A stretch of DNA of 64,000 nt from Streptomyces sp. NRRL F-5727 (GCF_000719555.1 NZ_JOGX01000012.1:62001-126000), one strand, 5' to 3'; positions 16,046 to 23,885 are shown, numbered from the stretch's first letter. The notes: generated by a model not told the origin, from the sequence alone. Program-made: numbers and translations.

Positions 16046-16918
16046 TCAGGAGAGTTGGAGGAGTCCACGGAGAAGATCACGGCTTTCGGCCGGATCCGGA
16101 CTGTCCTTCGCGAGCTTCTCCATCACGGCGGCGTACTGGGCGACCTCCTCCCGCTTGTCGAGGTAGAGGGCGCCGGTGAGCTGCTCCAGGTAGACGACGT
16201 CGGAGAGGTCGGACTCGGGGAAGCTGAGCATGGTGAAGGAGCCGCTCTCGCCGGCGTGACCGCCGAAGCTGAACGGCATCACCTGGAGGGTCACCCCGGG
16301 GTGCTCGGAGACCTCGATGAGGTGCTTCAACTGCCCGCGCATGACGGCCCGGTCGCCGTACGGACGGCGGAGGGCGGCCTCGTCGAGGACGACGTGGAAG
16401 TGCGGGGCGCGCTCGGAGACGAGGACCTTCTGGCGCTCGACGCGGAGCGCGACGCGGCGGTCGATCTCGGCCTGGGAGGCGCCGGGCATGCCCCGGGAGA
16501 CGACGGCGTGGGCGTACTCCTCCGTCTGCAACAGGCCGTGCACGAACTGGACTTCGTAGACGCGGATGAGGGAGGCGGCGGCCTCCAGGCCGATGTACGT
16601 CTGGAACCAGCCCGGCAGGACGTCGCCGAAGCTGTGCCACCAGCCGGCGAGGTTGGCCTCGCGGGCGAGGCCCAGGAGCGCACCGCGCTCGGTCTCCTCG
16701 GTGACGCCGTAGAGAGTGAGCAGATCCTCTATGTCCCGGGCCTTGAAGCTCACCCTTCCCAACTCCATGCGGCTGATCTTGGATTCGGAGGCGCGAATCG
16801 AGTAGCCGGCGGCCTCGCGGGTGATGCCCCTCGATTCGCGCAGGCGCCTCAGCTGGGAGCCCAGAAGGATGCGCCGGACGACGCTCCCGCCCGCTCCGTT
16901 CATTTCGCCTGCGGTCAC
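16046..16918 (-). CDS. XRE-family regulator with DUF5753 domain (WhiJ/Scr type)
   Basis: A 290-residue DNA-binding protein. A helix-turn-helix of the XRE type lies near residues 18-75 (LGSQLRRLRESRGITREAAG, then ASESKISRMELGR). A long C-terminal DUF5753 domain follows (WWHSFGDVLPGWFQTYIGLE onward), ending in DLLRGLLQLS. In Streptomyces such proteins (WhiJ and its many paralogues, Scr1/Scr2) pair with a small DUF397 protein and often an RsbW-like ATPase, and modulate development and antibiotic production. Both partners are here (17279-17779 and 17864-18106). I chose the GTG at 16918 (VTAGEMNGAGGS) because GGAAGG lies 8 nt upstream. An ATG at 16903 is the alternative. It is divergent from the ATPase gene, with a shared operator-like element in the gap. 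Confidence 0.9.
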   Translation of the reverse strand: MTAGEMNGAGGSVVRRILLGSQLRRLRESRGITREAAGYSIRASESKISRMELGRVSFKARDIEDLLTLYGVTEETERGALLGLAREANLAGWWHSFGDVLPGWFQTYIGLEAAASLIRVYEVQFVHGLLQTEEYAHAVVSRGMPGASQAEIDRRVALRVERQKVLVSERAPHFHVVLDEAALRRPYGDRAVMRGQLKHLIEVSEHPGVTLQVMPFSFGGHAGESGSFTMLSFPESDLSDVVYLEQLTGALYLDKREEVAQYAAVMEKLAKDSPDPAESRDLLRGLLQLS

Positions 16919-17125
16919 GGCTCCAGCCTTCCCTTCACGGTGACGAGCCCCCGTCGAGCCCCGGATTCTGCCACCAAACGCTTCAGCGCGTACACATCTG
17001 GTTACGCAAGGGGAGGCGGAGGGGTGAGATCCGGACGGGATCCGGAGACCTCCGCGTCCCTCCGCGTCAAGAAGATTTCCACAGATTCGCCACAGGGTCG
17101 GACAGGTCCGGCATCCGGCGGCCGC

Positions 17126-17151
17126 GTGCACGTGCATCTGCCCTTGCATCC
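17126..17151 (+). promoter_or_regulatory. operator-like element, copy 1 (XRE/ATPase gap)
   Basis: GTGCACGTGCATCTGC followed by CCTTGCATCC. The first 16 bases are an exact match, and the whole 26 bp match 24/26, to the minus-strand sequence at 18197-18172 upstream of the DUF397 gene. It is oriented toward the ATPase gene, 128 bp upstream of it, and about 208 bp upstream of the divergent regulator gene. It is built of repeated TGCA/GTGC half-sites. It is the best candidate binding site for the XRE regulator encoded next to it. Confidence 0.65.
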
Positions 17152-17195
17152 CGTGGGCGCATTCGGAAGCATGGACCCCGCGCAGCCGCGTACTC

Positions 17196-17250
17196 GTTCG
17201 CGTTGTCGTGTTGTCGCAATGTTTCGCACTGTTCGCACCGTTGTCGCACC
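17196..17250 (+). repeat. iterated GTT-TCGCA repeats in the ATPase gene leader
   Basis: The stretch reads as a series of units: GTTCGC, GTTGTCGT, GTTGTCGCAAT, GTTTCGCACT, GTTCGCACC and GTTGTCGCACC, starting near 17196, 17202, 17210, 17221, 17231 and 17240. The last four start 9-11 bp apart, close to one DNA turn. They end 28 bp before the HATPase start codon. The remainder of the 360-bp gap (16919-17278) has no gene. Confidence 0.6.
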
Positions 17251-17278
17251 ACCACCGCGATTCCCGGGAGTGCCTCGC

Positions 17279-17779
17279 ATGGGGACGAATGGATCGACCG
17301 TGCTCGAGCCTTTACGGCAGGGTCTCCCGCCGATCGATCCCGGCGCCGTCTCCACCTCCGCCTCCTGCGCCCTGCCCGCCCGGTACGAAGCCGTGCGCGG
17401 GGCCCGGAAGTTCACCAGCGCGACGCTCGACGAGTGGAACCTGGCCGACCGCTTCGACGACGTGGCCCTGGTGGTCTCGGAGCTGGTCACCAACGCGCTG
17501 CGGCACGCCGCGCCGGACGGCGGCGGCCCCGACGAGGCGCAGGGTCCGCCGGTGCGGCTGCACCTGATGCGCTGGGCGTCCCGGCTGGTGTGCGCGGTGC
17601 GCGACCCCAGCCAGGAGAGCCCGGAGCCGCGCGGCGGCGAGGAGGACTTCGCCGCCGAGTCGGGCCGGGGCCTGTTCCTGGTGGAGTCGTTCAGCGACAG
17701 CTGGGGCTGGCACCCGCTGGCCGGGCGGCTCCAGGGCAAGGTGGTGTGGGCGCTGTTCCGGGTCGGCCCGGAGGAGTAG
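17279..17779 (+). CDS. RsbW-like ATP-binding protein (HATPase_c) of the XRE/DUF397 module
   Basis: A 166-residue cytoplasmic protein with a Bergerat ATP-binding fold, like anti-sigma factor kinases. The N box reads VVSELVTNALRHAA (about residue 65-78). The G1 region is represented by ESGRGLFLVESFSDSWGW. An N-terminal ALPARYEAVRGARKFT segment matches AbaA-type and other Streptomyces regulatory ATPases. The start is the ATG at 17279 after GGGAG (8-nt gap). Position between an XRE-DUF5753 regulator and a DUF397 gene marks the WhiJ-like cluster. Whether it binds a sigma factor or the regulator is unknown. Confidence 0.88.
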   Translation: MGTNGSTVLEPLRQGLPPIDPGAVSTSASCALPARYEAVRGARKFTSATLDEWNLADRFDDVALVVSELVTNALRHAAPDGGGPDEAQGPPVRLHLMRWASRLVCAVRDPSQESPEPRGGEEDFAAESGRGLFLVESFSDSWGWHPLAGRLQGKVVWALFRVGPEE

Positions 17780-17810
17780 CGCCCGCCCGCGCCTCCTGTA
17801 CGTACGCAGA

Positions 17811-17841
17811 GAAGGCCCCGGCGGTCACCGCCGGGGCCTCT
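17811..17841. terminator. terminator between ATPase and DUF397 genes
   Basis: GGCCCCGGCGG (17814-17824), a TCA loop and CCGCCGGGGCC (17828-17838) form a perfect 11-bp stem between two convergent genes. It can stop transcripts from both sides. Confidence 0.85.
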
Positions 17842-17863
17842 CGCCGTTCCTGGGCCGGGTGGG

Positions 17864-18106
17864 TCAGACCAGGTGGTCGAACTCCCCGTCCTTGACACCC
17901 AGCAGCAGCGCCTCGATCTCGGCCGGCGTGTAGACGAGGGCGGGCCCGTCCGGGTGGCGGGAGTTGCGCACGGCAACGTTTCCCCCCGGCAGTTTGGCGA
18001 ACTCGACGCAGGAGCCCTGGGAGTTGCTGTGCCTGCTCTTCTGCCAGACGACGCCCCGCAGCTCCGTGGCCGCCATGCCGTTGTACGCGTGGTGCGCGTG
18101 GTGCAC
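17864..18106 (-). CDS. DUF397 protein (partner of XRE regulator)
   Basis: An 80-residue protein. The DUF397 core is WQKSRHSNSQGSCVEFAKLPGGNVAVRNSRHPDGPALVYTP, split by short turns, ending in IEALLLGVKDGEFDHLV. DUF397 proteins occur almost only in actinomycetes beside XRE-DUF5753 genes. In S. coelicolor Scr1/Scr2-type pairs affect antibiotic production and have been compared to toxin-antitoxin pairs. The start is GTG at 18106, 6 nt after GGGGAG. An internal ATG (at MAATELRGV) is possible. A near-consensus -10 (TATGAT) and the second copy of the operator-like element lie upstream. Confidence 0.9.
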   Translation of the reverse strand: MHHAHHAYNGMAATELRGVVWQKSRHSNSQGSCVEFAKLPGGNVAVRNSRHPDGPALVYTPAEIEALLLGVKDGEFDHLV

Positions 18107-18150
18107 TGGTAGCTCCCCGAGTTGCTTGGTACAGGTGTCAACTTCCCCGG

Positions 18151-18156
18151 ATCATA
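18151..18156 (-). promoter_or_regulatory. -10 box of the DUF397 gene promoter
   Basis: The minus strand reads TATGAT (18156-18151), a consensus -10 hexamer, about 45 bp upstream of the GTG start. The matching -35 position falls inside the operator-like element at 18172-18197, where the sequence is ATGCAT instead of TTGACA, as expected for an activator-dependent or repressible promoter. Confidence 0.5.
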
Positions 18157-18171
18157 GCTGCGTTCATATGC

Positions 18172-18197
18172 GGATGCATGAGCAGATGCACGTGCAC
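18172..18197 (-). promoter_or_regulatory. operator-like element, copy 2 (DUF397 promoter)
   Basis: The minus strand from 18197 reads GTGCACGTGCATCTGC then TCATGCATCC, 24/26 identical to 17126-17151 on the plus strand. It points toward the DUF397 gene and covers its expected -35 region. Further downstream to 18339 I see no gene. Confidence 0.65.
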
Positions 18198-18339
18198 GAG
18201 GCGTGGTGTAGCCACTACGCGACTCAGCGTGTGACGTCTCCGGAGCGACGGGCGCGCGTGGACGGCCGCCCCCGCGATCTTCCCATCCGGGTGGACGGGC
18301 TCACGGGGGCGGGGGTTCCCTGCGGGGCGGGTACGCAGG

Positions 18340-19134
18340 TCAGACCGCGGGCAGCTCCGACAGGAGGCGGCCCGCCCGGTCGTGGAGGCGGACTCCCGCC
18401 GCGGTCTCGTCGGGGGCGACGGCGTACCAGACGCCCCAGCCGGGGCTGCCCGGCAGGGTGAGGAGGGTCGCGGGGGTGGTCCGGCCCCGGGCGTCCACGA
18501 GCTCGACCCGGCCCGCGTCGCGCGTCCCGTAGTAGAGGCCGGAGTGGAAGGTGCCCTCGCTCTGGTGGCTGACGGCGGGTCGGGTGAGGTCGATGTTGCC
18601 GTCGGTGACGCTGCGGAACTGTTCGAGGCCGTCGACCCCGCCCTTCCAGTGCTTGCCCCGGTCCGTGAGCCACACCGTCCACCCCGGCGCGGCGGCGACC
18701 CGCTCCCCCGCCGCCACGGTCCGCACGGGGCTCGGGACCTGCGCGCCGGTGGCGGAGGTCCGGGGCACGGAGGGCACGGCAGGGGCGTCGGAGGCGGGCG
18801 GGTCGGGGGCGGACGGGTCGGGGCCGTTCGTGGCGGGGGCGCTGGTGGCGGGGGCGGTGGCGGTGGCCGGGACCGGCGGGGCGGCGTAGCCGGCGGCGGG
18901 GTGCGGGTCGCGGGTCAGGGCCGTACCGGCGGCGACGGCGGCCGAGACGCCGAGGACGGCCAGGAAGGAGAGGGCGACGGTACGCCGCCGGCGGCGGGCG
19001 CGGCCCTCGCGGACGACCGCCTCGACGGGCGCGGGACCCGGGGTCACGTCGTCGGCGGCGCGGGCGAACTCGGCGCGGAGCAGGTCGTCCCACGCCTCGG
19101 CGGCGTCGGGCCCGGCGTCGGGTGCGGGGGTCAT
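18340..19134 (-). CDS. membrane-anchored protein in SigE-type sigma operon
   Basis: A 264-residue protein of unknown function. Residues 1-55 are cytoplasmic and acidic (WDDLLRAEFARAADDV, like many anti-sigma N termini). One membrane helix lies at about 58-76 (TVALSFLAVLGVSAAVAAG), and a Pro/Ala/Thr-rich linker follows to about 130. The extracytoplasmic domain, about 120 residues, contains GWTVWLTDRGKHWKGG, LEQFRSVTDGNIDLTRPAVS, EGTFHSGLYYG and GWGVWYAVAP. The same domain is found in the protein encoded at 19781-20342. The ATG at 19134 overlaps the stop of the upstream sigma gene (ATGA), so translation is coupled. A role as a sensor or anti-sigma-like partner is inferred from layout. Confidence 0.75.
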   Translation of the reverse strand: MTPAPDAGPDAAEAWDDLLRAEFARAADDVTPGPAPVEAVVREGRARRRRRTVALSFLAVLGVSAAVAAGTALTRDPHPAAGYAAPPVPATATAPATSAPATNGPDPSAPDPPASDAPAVPSVPRTSATGAQVPSPVRTVAAGERVAAAPGWTVWLTDRGKHWKGGVDGLEQFRSVTDGNIDLTRPAVSHQSEGTFHSGLYYGTRDAGRVELVDARGRTTPATLLTLPGSPGWGVWYAVAPDETAAGVRLHDRAGRLLSELPAV

Positions 19135-19700
19135 GGGCGGGCTCCGTAGGGGGTGCGGAGGGGCGGGCCCGGCAGGGGCGGAGCGGCGGAGGCGAGCCGG
19201 GGGTGGGCGCGCAGGGCGGCGAGGCCGCGCCGGGCGTGGGTCTTCACCGTGCCGAGCGAGCACTGGAGGACGTCGGCGATCTCCTGCTCGGTCAGGTCGT
19301 CCCAGTACCGCAGGACCATCACGGTGCGCTGGCGGACGCTGAGATCGGCCAACGCCTCGAAGAGCACGGTCCGTTCCTCGACGTTCGCGGCGTGACCCGC
19401 GTCCCGGTGCCGGGCGGGCTCCGGCAGCACCGGGACGAGCAGGTGGGCGACCCGGCGGCGGCGCAGGCGGCTGAGGTTGTTGTTGACGAGGGCGCGGCGC
19501 ACATAGAGGTCGATCTCGGCGCGCGGGACCTTGTGCCAGCGGCCGTACACCTTGGCGAGGGTCGTCTGCACCAGGTCCTCGGCCTCGTGGAAGTCGCCGG
19601 TGAGCAGCCGGGCCGTGCGGACGAGCCGGGGCCAGGCGGCGACGGCGAAGTCGGCGAAGTCGGCGTCGGTGCCGGCCTCGGGAGCCGGTGGGTGGGTCAC
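19131..19700 (-). CDS. SigE-subfamily ECF RNA polymerase sigma factor
   Basis: A 189-residue extracytoplasmic-function sigma factor. Region 2 is seen as FADFAVAAWPRLVRTARLLTGDFHEAEDLVQTTLAKVYGRW. Region 4 ends with LTEQEIADVLQCSLGTVKTHARRGLAALR, the promoter -35 recognition helix. The start is GTG at 19700, with GAGG about 9 nt upstream. It lies between two genes encoding the same output domain and overlaps the downstream one by 4 nt. No promoter consensus for self-activation could be identified. Confidence 0.92.
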   Translation of the reverse strand: MTHPPAPEAGTDADFADFAVAAWPRLVRTARLLTGDFHEAEDLVQTTLAKVYGRWHKVPRAEIDLYVRRALVNNNLSRLRRRRVAHLLVPVLPEPARHRDAGHAANVEERTVLFEALADLSVRQRTVMVLRYWDDLTEQEIADVLQCSLGTVKTHARRGLAALRAHPRLASAAPPLPGPPLRTPYGARP

Positions 19701-19780
19701 GGTGGCGGACCTCGCGATCGGGAGGTGGTGCGGCGGGGCCCGCCCCGTGCCGGGCCCCGCCGCGGGTGGGAGACGGCCCG

Positions 19781-20342
19781 TCAGGCGTAGCTGCCGGGCA
19801 GCTCGACCAGGAGCCGGCCGTCGGCGGCGTGGAAGGCGACGGAGACGTCGTGGTCGGACGGGGCGGTGTGGGCGTACCAGACGCCCCAGCCGGGCCGGCC
19901 GGGCAGCTGGAGCAGGGTGGCGCGGGTGACCCGGCCCTCGGCGTCGGTCACCTCGACCCGTCCGGGGAGTTCCGGGCCGCCGTAGACGCCCGAGTGGAAG
20001 GTGCCCTCGCCCTGGTGGCTCAGGGCGGGCCGGGTGAGGTCGAGGTTGCCGTCGACGACGCTGCGGAACTGTTCGAAGCCGTCCGGGCCGGTCCAGTGCT
20101 TGCCCTGGCGGGTGAGCCAGAGGGTGTAGCCGCCGCCGGCGTCGACGCGCTCGCCGGAGCGGACGGTGCGCCATGCGGCGGCAGGGGCGGCGGCGACGGA
20201 CGCCGAGGCGGAGGTGGAGGTGGAGGTGGAGGTGGTGTCGCGGGCGGGTGCGGCGGGGGGGGGGGGGGGCGGGGGGGGGGGGGGGGGGGCCGCCCCCCCC
20301 CGCCGTCGGGGGGGCGCCCGCCGCGAGCAGGTACTTCTTCAT
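19781..20342 (-). pseudogene. secreted protein paralogous to the sigma-operon partner, frame broken at a poly-G tract
   Basis: The 3' part (19781 to about 20253) encodes, in one frame, AAPARDTTSTSTSTSAS, RTVRSGERVDAGGGYTLWLT, EQFRSVVDGNLDLTRP and GWGVWYAHTAP, ending GSYA. This is clearly the same domain as in the gene at 18340-19134. An N-terminal signal peptide start MKKYLLAAGA is encoded at 20342, with upstream ribosome-site-like GGAACCAGGAGCG. The two parts are in different frames. Between them the sequence is 15 G, one C, 19 G, a run of C and another 7 G (20255-20314), and it gives poly-Pro/poly-Gly where the hydrophobic core of the signal peptide belongs. It is either a real disruption or a base-calling or assembly artefact. 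I favour the artefact. Confidence 0.75.
20255..20314. other. long homopolymer tract, probable sequence error
   Basis: Plus strand: 15 G (20255-20269), C, 19 G (20271-20289), CCG, 9 C (20293-20301), then after GCCGTC another 7 G. Nothing else in the window has a single-base run over about 8. It falls inside a gene whose reading frame and signal peptide it destroys. Dark-cycle poly-G reads or weak polishing of a hard template would look like this. Confidence 0.8.
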
Positions 20343-20448
20343 GGGTTCGCTCCTGGTTCCGGACGGTCTTCCACCCTTCTCAACTCTCCCCGCACCGGCT
20401 CCGGATGACAGCGCGGCGGAAGATTCTCGCGTGGGGCGGGGGTGGCGG

Positions 20449-22578
20449 TCAGCCGGTGGCGAGGGCGGCCGAGAGCTCGTCCAGGGCGGCCAGGAGCAGC
20501 CGCGCCGCCTTCCGCAGCAGCGGGTCGCCGACCTCCGTGTCCCATCCGGCGACGGTCTCGCGGAGGTCGTCCCAGGCGGGCGCCCTGCGCTCGCGGACCG
20601 CCTTGGCGCCCCGCTCGGTCGCCTCGCGCAGCGCCTCGGCGAGGCCGGCGGCGGCGGGCACCGGCGGGGCGCCGCGGTCGGGGAGGTGGGCCTCCAGGAG
20701 CATGGCGGCCCGCCCGAACTCGGCGATCGCGTGCCCCGCGTCCTCGGCCGCCGCGTGCGACAGCCCCCGGTGCCGCACCGGTTCGTGGACGGCCCGGCCC
20801 AGCGCGTCCTGCCAGGCCACGCGGGCGGCGCGGGCGGCGAGCAGGGCCTCGCGCACATCGGGGCTGCCGGGCCCGGCGGGGGCGGCGTACCGGGCGGCGA
20901 CGGCCGCCGCGTACCGCCCCGAGGCGGCCAGCCAGTCGGCGAGCCGGCCGCGCAGCCGGGGCGTCTCCCAGGCGGGGTAGAGGGCGTAGCCGAGCATCGC
21001 GAGGAGGCCGCCGAGGAGGGTGAGGGTGACCCGGTCCCGTACGGTCTGGGTCACCCCGGAACCCTCCATTCCGAGGAGGAAGACGACGTACGCGGCGACG
21101 CAGACCTGGCTGACGGCGTACCCCGTCCGCATCAGCAGGTACATGCCGAAGGCGGAGAGGACGGCGAGGCCGGCGGAGAGGTACGTCCCCGGGTGCGCCG
21201 TCCGCACGACGGCGGTGGCGAGCGCGACGCCGACGAGGGTGCCGCCGAAGCGGGCCACCGAGCGGGCGTACGTCTGCGAGAAGTCCGGGCGCATCACCAT
21301 CACGGACGCCATCGGCGCCCAGTACCCGTGGCCGAGGGGCAGCACCAGGCCGAGGAGATAGCCGGCGGCGGTGACGGCCGAGACGCGGAGGGCGTGCCGC
21401 AGGATCGGCGACCCCGGCCGCACCTCGGCCCGCATGGCGGCGAGGGCGAGCGGGGCGAGCCGGAGGAGGGTGGGGCGGGTACGGGCGGGCGGGGTGCCGT
21501 TCGCCGTGGTCGCCGCCGTCGTCGTCGCGCTCGCCGTACTCGCGTCCGCGCTCGCCGTACCCGCGCCCGCGCTCGCCTTCGTGCCGGTCTCCGTCCGGGG
21601 TTCCGCCGTCTCCACGACGTCGCCGAGGAGGGCGGCCAGGCGGAGGGCGGCGCGGTGGGAGCGGTCGTCGAGGATCGTGCCGGTGTCGGGGGTGCGGAGC
21701 GCGGCGACGGCGGCCGGTGGCAGCCGCACCGGCTCGCCGTGCCGGATGGCGTGCGCGGCGGCGTCGAGGACCTCCCCGGCCGCGGCCAGCAGTTCGCGGA
21801 CGCGGTCGCGCTGCGGGCCCTCGGCGGGGGCGCCGACGGCCGGGTCCGCGAGCGAGGCGAGCACCGGCCGGATCCGCTCGGCGAGCCGCCGGGGCCCGTG
21901 CAGTTCGGCGGGGCGGCGCCGGGCCTGCCGGGGGGTGACGGCGGCGGCGCTGCGGGCGGTCATCAGCGGCACCGGGTCGAAGGGGGCGACCGGGTCGTGG
22001 CGCAGCCGGCGGGCGTAGTCCGCCTCGGCGGCGAGCGCGTCGGCGAGGGCGTCGCGCTGCGCGCCCCACGGCCGGACGGGGAGCAGCACGATCAGCGCGG
22101 CCTGGACGACCCCGCCCGCGAAGATCATGACGGCGTGGCCCGCGGCGGTCGCGACGGAGGTCGGCAGGGTGACCGTGACCAGCATGATCGCCACGTTGGA
22201 GGAGGCGATGAGGCCGGCCGTGGGCCCGGCCGCCCAGGCGAGCCCGGAGAGGAAGGTCCACAGCAGCAGGAGGGCGAGGAAGAGGAGCGTGTGGGCCCCG
22301 GTCAGATAGCCCAGGAAGGTGGAGACGGCGAGGCTGCCGCCGGAGGCGAGCGCGAGGGTGGGCCGGGGCCGCCAGGACCGCTGGAAGGTGGCGATGGCGG
22401 CCTGGAAGGCGCCGAACGCGGAGGAGGCGGCGACGGCGGGCCCGAAGAGCGCCAGCGAGAAACCGATGACGAGGGCGAGCCCGAGGGCGCCGCGGGCGGC
22501 GATGGCGGGGGCGAGCCGCCGCCGCTCGACGCTGAGGCCGGAGCGGGCGGTCTCCCTCAGCGCCCGGAGCCAGCTCAT
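20449..22578 (-). CDS. FUSC family integral membrane protein
   Basis: A 709-residue protein of the fusaric-acid-resistance/YccS type, with two membrane halves. The N-terminal half is LAPAIAARGALGLALVIGFSL to about residue 165, with six or so helices. A cytoplasmic region follows, including a Thr/Ala/Ser-rich linker (about residues 320-360). A second six-helix bundle runs from VSAVTAAGYLLGLVLPLGHGYWAPMASVMVM to about residue 520, and a helical C-terminal domain closes the protein. Such proteins are linked to export of aromatic acids or to envelope processes, but the substrate is unknown. The linker contains repeated STASATTTAATT-like codons. The start is the ATG at 22578 (MSWLRALRETA). It is monocistronic. 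Confidence 0.85.
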   Translation of the reverse strand: MSWLRALRETARSGLSVERRRLAPAIAARGALGLALVIGFSLALFGPAVAASSAFGAFQAAIATFQRSWRPRPTLALASGGSLAVSTFLGYLTGAHTLLFLALLLLWTFLSGLAWAAGPTAGLIASSNVAIMLVTVTLPTSVATAAGHAVMIFAGGVVQAALIVLLPVRPWGAQRDALADALAAEADYARRLRHDPVAPFDPVPLMTARSAAAVTPRQARRRPAELHGPRRLAERIRPVLASLADPAVGAPAEGPQRDRVRELLAAAGEVLDAAAHAIRHGEPVRLPPAAVAALRTPDTGTILDDRSHRAALRLAALLGDVVETAEPRTETGTKASAGAGTASADASTASATTTAATTANGTPPARTRPTLLRLAPLALAAMRAEVRPGSPILRHALRVSAVTAAGYLLGLVLPLGHGYWAPMASVMVMRPDFSQTYARSVARFGGTLVGVALATAVVRTAHPGTYLSAGLAVLSAFGMYLLMRTGYAVSQVCVAAYVVFLLGMEGSGVTQTVRDRVTLTLLGGLLAMLGYALYPAWETPRLRGRLADWLAASGRYAAAVAARYAAPAGPGSPDVREALLAARAARVAWQDALGRAVHEPVRHRGLSHAAAEDAGHAIAEFGRAAMLLEAHLPDRGAPPVPAAAGLAEALREATERGAKAVRERRAPAWDDLRETVAGWDTEVGDPLLRKAARLLLAALDELSAALATG

Positions 22579-22677
22579 GATCCGAGCGTAGCGACGATCT
22601 CCCCGTAACCCGACATTTCACCCCACGGTTCAGCCCGGGGTACGGCGCTGCCCCACGACGTGGCTACGGCGATACGG

Positions 22678-22749
22678 CCGGGTTCCGCCCTGGCTAGCCG
22701 CGGCGGATACGGCGATTCGCCCGGGTTCCGCCCTGGCTACCCGCGGCGG
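22678..22749. repeat. 43-bp tandem duplication at the DUF2786 gene end
   Basis: CCGGGTTCCGCCCTGGCTA then G or C and CCGCGGCGG occurs at 22678-22706 and again at 22721-22749, a 43-bp period. The second copy contains the stop codon and last codons of the DUF2786 gene; the first copy lies in the gap. It looks like a recent tandem duplication that left the gene intact. Confidence 0.7.
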
Positions 22750-23885
22750 TCCAGGCGGGCACGGTCCGGGGTGAGGGCGGCGGACTCGGCGGCGGTGGCG
22801 CCGTGGTTCCAGCCGTCCTCGTCCCACATCGCGCGGACCCGGGTGGCCCGCGTCTCCGGGAAGAGCTCGTCCGTGCGGGCGGACACCGCTACCTCGCGGG
22901 AGGCGAGGACCGGCAGGAGGGTCGGCGCCTCGGCGGCGACCCGCCGGGAGGTCGCCTCCAGGCGGGCGCCCAGCCGGTTCGCGTACGCGAGCAGGAAGGA
23001 CTGCCGGAAGGACTTGGTGCGCTTGCGGCCGCCCTTCCGCTGCTCCGCCTCCGCGCGGGTCATCGCCGCCGTGCCCTGCACGAGCAGCGAGGTGTACAGC
23101 AGCTCGACCGGGTCGAGGTCGGCCTCGAAGCCGACGACCGTCGAGAAGCCGTACGTCTCGTTCCACACGGCCCGGCAGTGGTTCGCGGTCGCCACGGCGT
23201 CGAGCAGGATCGCCTTCGCCTGCTCGTACGGGGGTTCCACGCCGATCCGGATCGCGCCGGGCGTCTGCGCCGACGGGGCGCCCGCCGCGAGGCCCGCCTC
23301 GTCGAGGCTGTGCCGGGCCATCAGCTCCTGCGCCTTCGCGGTCAGCGCCTCGGCCTCCTCCGGGTAGCCGGTGGCCTCCGCCTTGGCGAGCAGCGCCCGG
23401 ATCCGGGTGAGCATCCGCGGCTCCCCGACGGCCGCGGGCGGCAGGGTCTCGCCCGGTACGGGCCCCACCGCGTCGAGCCGGGGCAGCCGGACCAGCAGCC
23501 GGTACAGCTCCAGGACGGCCGTCGCGTACGAGAAGCGGTCGGCGGGCCCGTCCGCGCCGGCCGCCGCGTCCAGCGCGTCGAGCTGTCCGCGCCAGCGCCG
23601 GGGCAGGGTCGCGTACCGGGCCGTCTCGGCCCGCACCAGCCCGGCGAGCAGCCGCAGATGCTCCTCCGCCAGCTCGCGGCGGACCGTCCGCGCCAGGTCG
23701 GCGGGCTGCCAGCCGCGCTCCCACAGGGTCCGTACGAACTCCTCGCCGCGCCGCGCGAGACCGGCGTCGGCGGCCGGGTCGGCGGCGAGCAGGGACGCGG
23801 CCGTGTCGAGGGAGCGGTCGTCGCGGGCGTGCAGCGACTCCCGCAGCGCCCGTTCGACGGTGGACTCCCGTGCCTCGTCCCGCAT
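22737..23885 (-). CDS. DUF2786 domain protein
   Basis: A 382-residue protein. The DUF2786 motif is in the middle: MLTRIRALLAKAEATGYPEEAEALTAKAQELMARHSLDEAGL. The C-terminal domain of the same family group has NHCRAVWNETYGFSTVVGFEADLDPVELLYTSLLVQG and continues to about residue 330. The N-terminal 150 residues are helical and rich in Leu/Arg. There is no membrane segment and no catalytic motif that I recognise. DUF2786 proteins are widespread in actinobacteria and phages with unknown function. The start is the ATG at 23885 after GGGAAG. Confidence 0.82.
   Translation of the reverse strand: MRDEARESTVERALRESLHARDDRSLDTAASLLAADPAADAGLARRGEEFVRTLWERGWQPADLARTVRRELAEEHLRLLAGLVRAETARYATLPRRWRGQLDALDAAAGADGPADRFSYATAVLELYRLLVRLPRLDAVGPVPGETLPPAAVGEPRMLTRIRALLAKAEATGYPEEAEALTAKAQELMARHSLDEAGLAAGAPSAQTPGAIRIGVEPPYEQAKAILLDAVATANHCRAVWNETYGFSTVVGFEADLDPVELLYTSLLVQGTAAMTRAEAEQRKGGRKRTKSFRQSFLLAYANRLGARLEATSRRVAAEAPTLLPVLASREVAVSARTDELFPETRATRVRAMWDEDGWNHGATAAESAALTPDRARLDRRG

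Noticed and set aside
17864..18106. A proven toxin-antitoxin system
   Set aside because: XRE/DUF397 pairs have been compared with toxin-antitoxin modules, but the sequence alone cannot show toxicity and the extra ATPase points to regulation.
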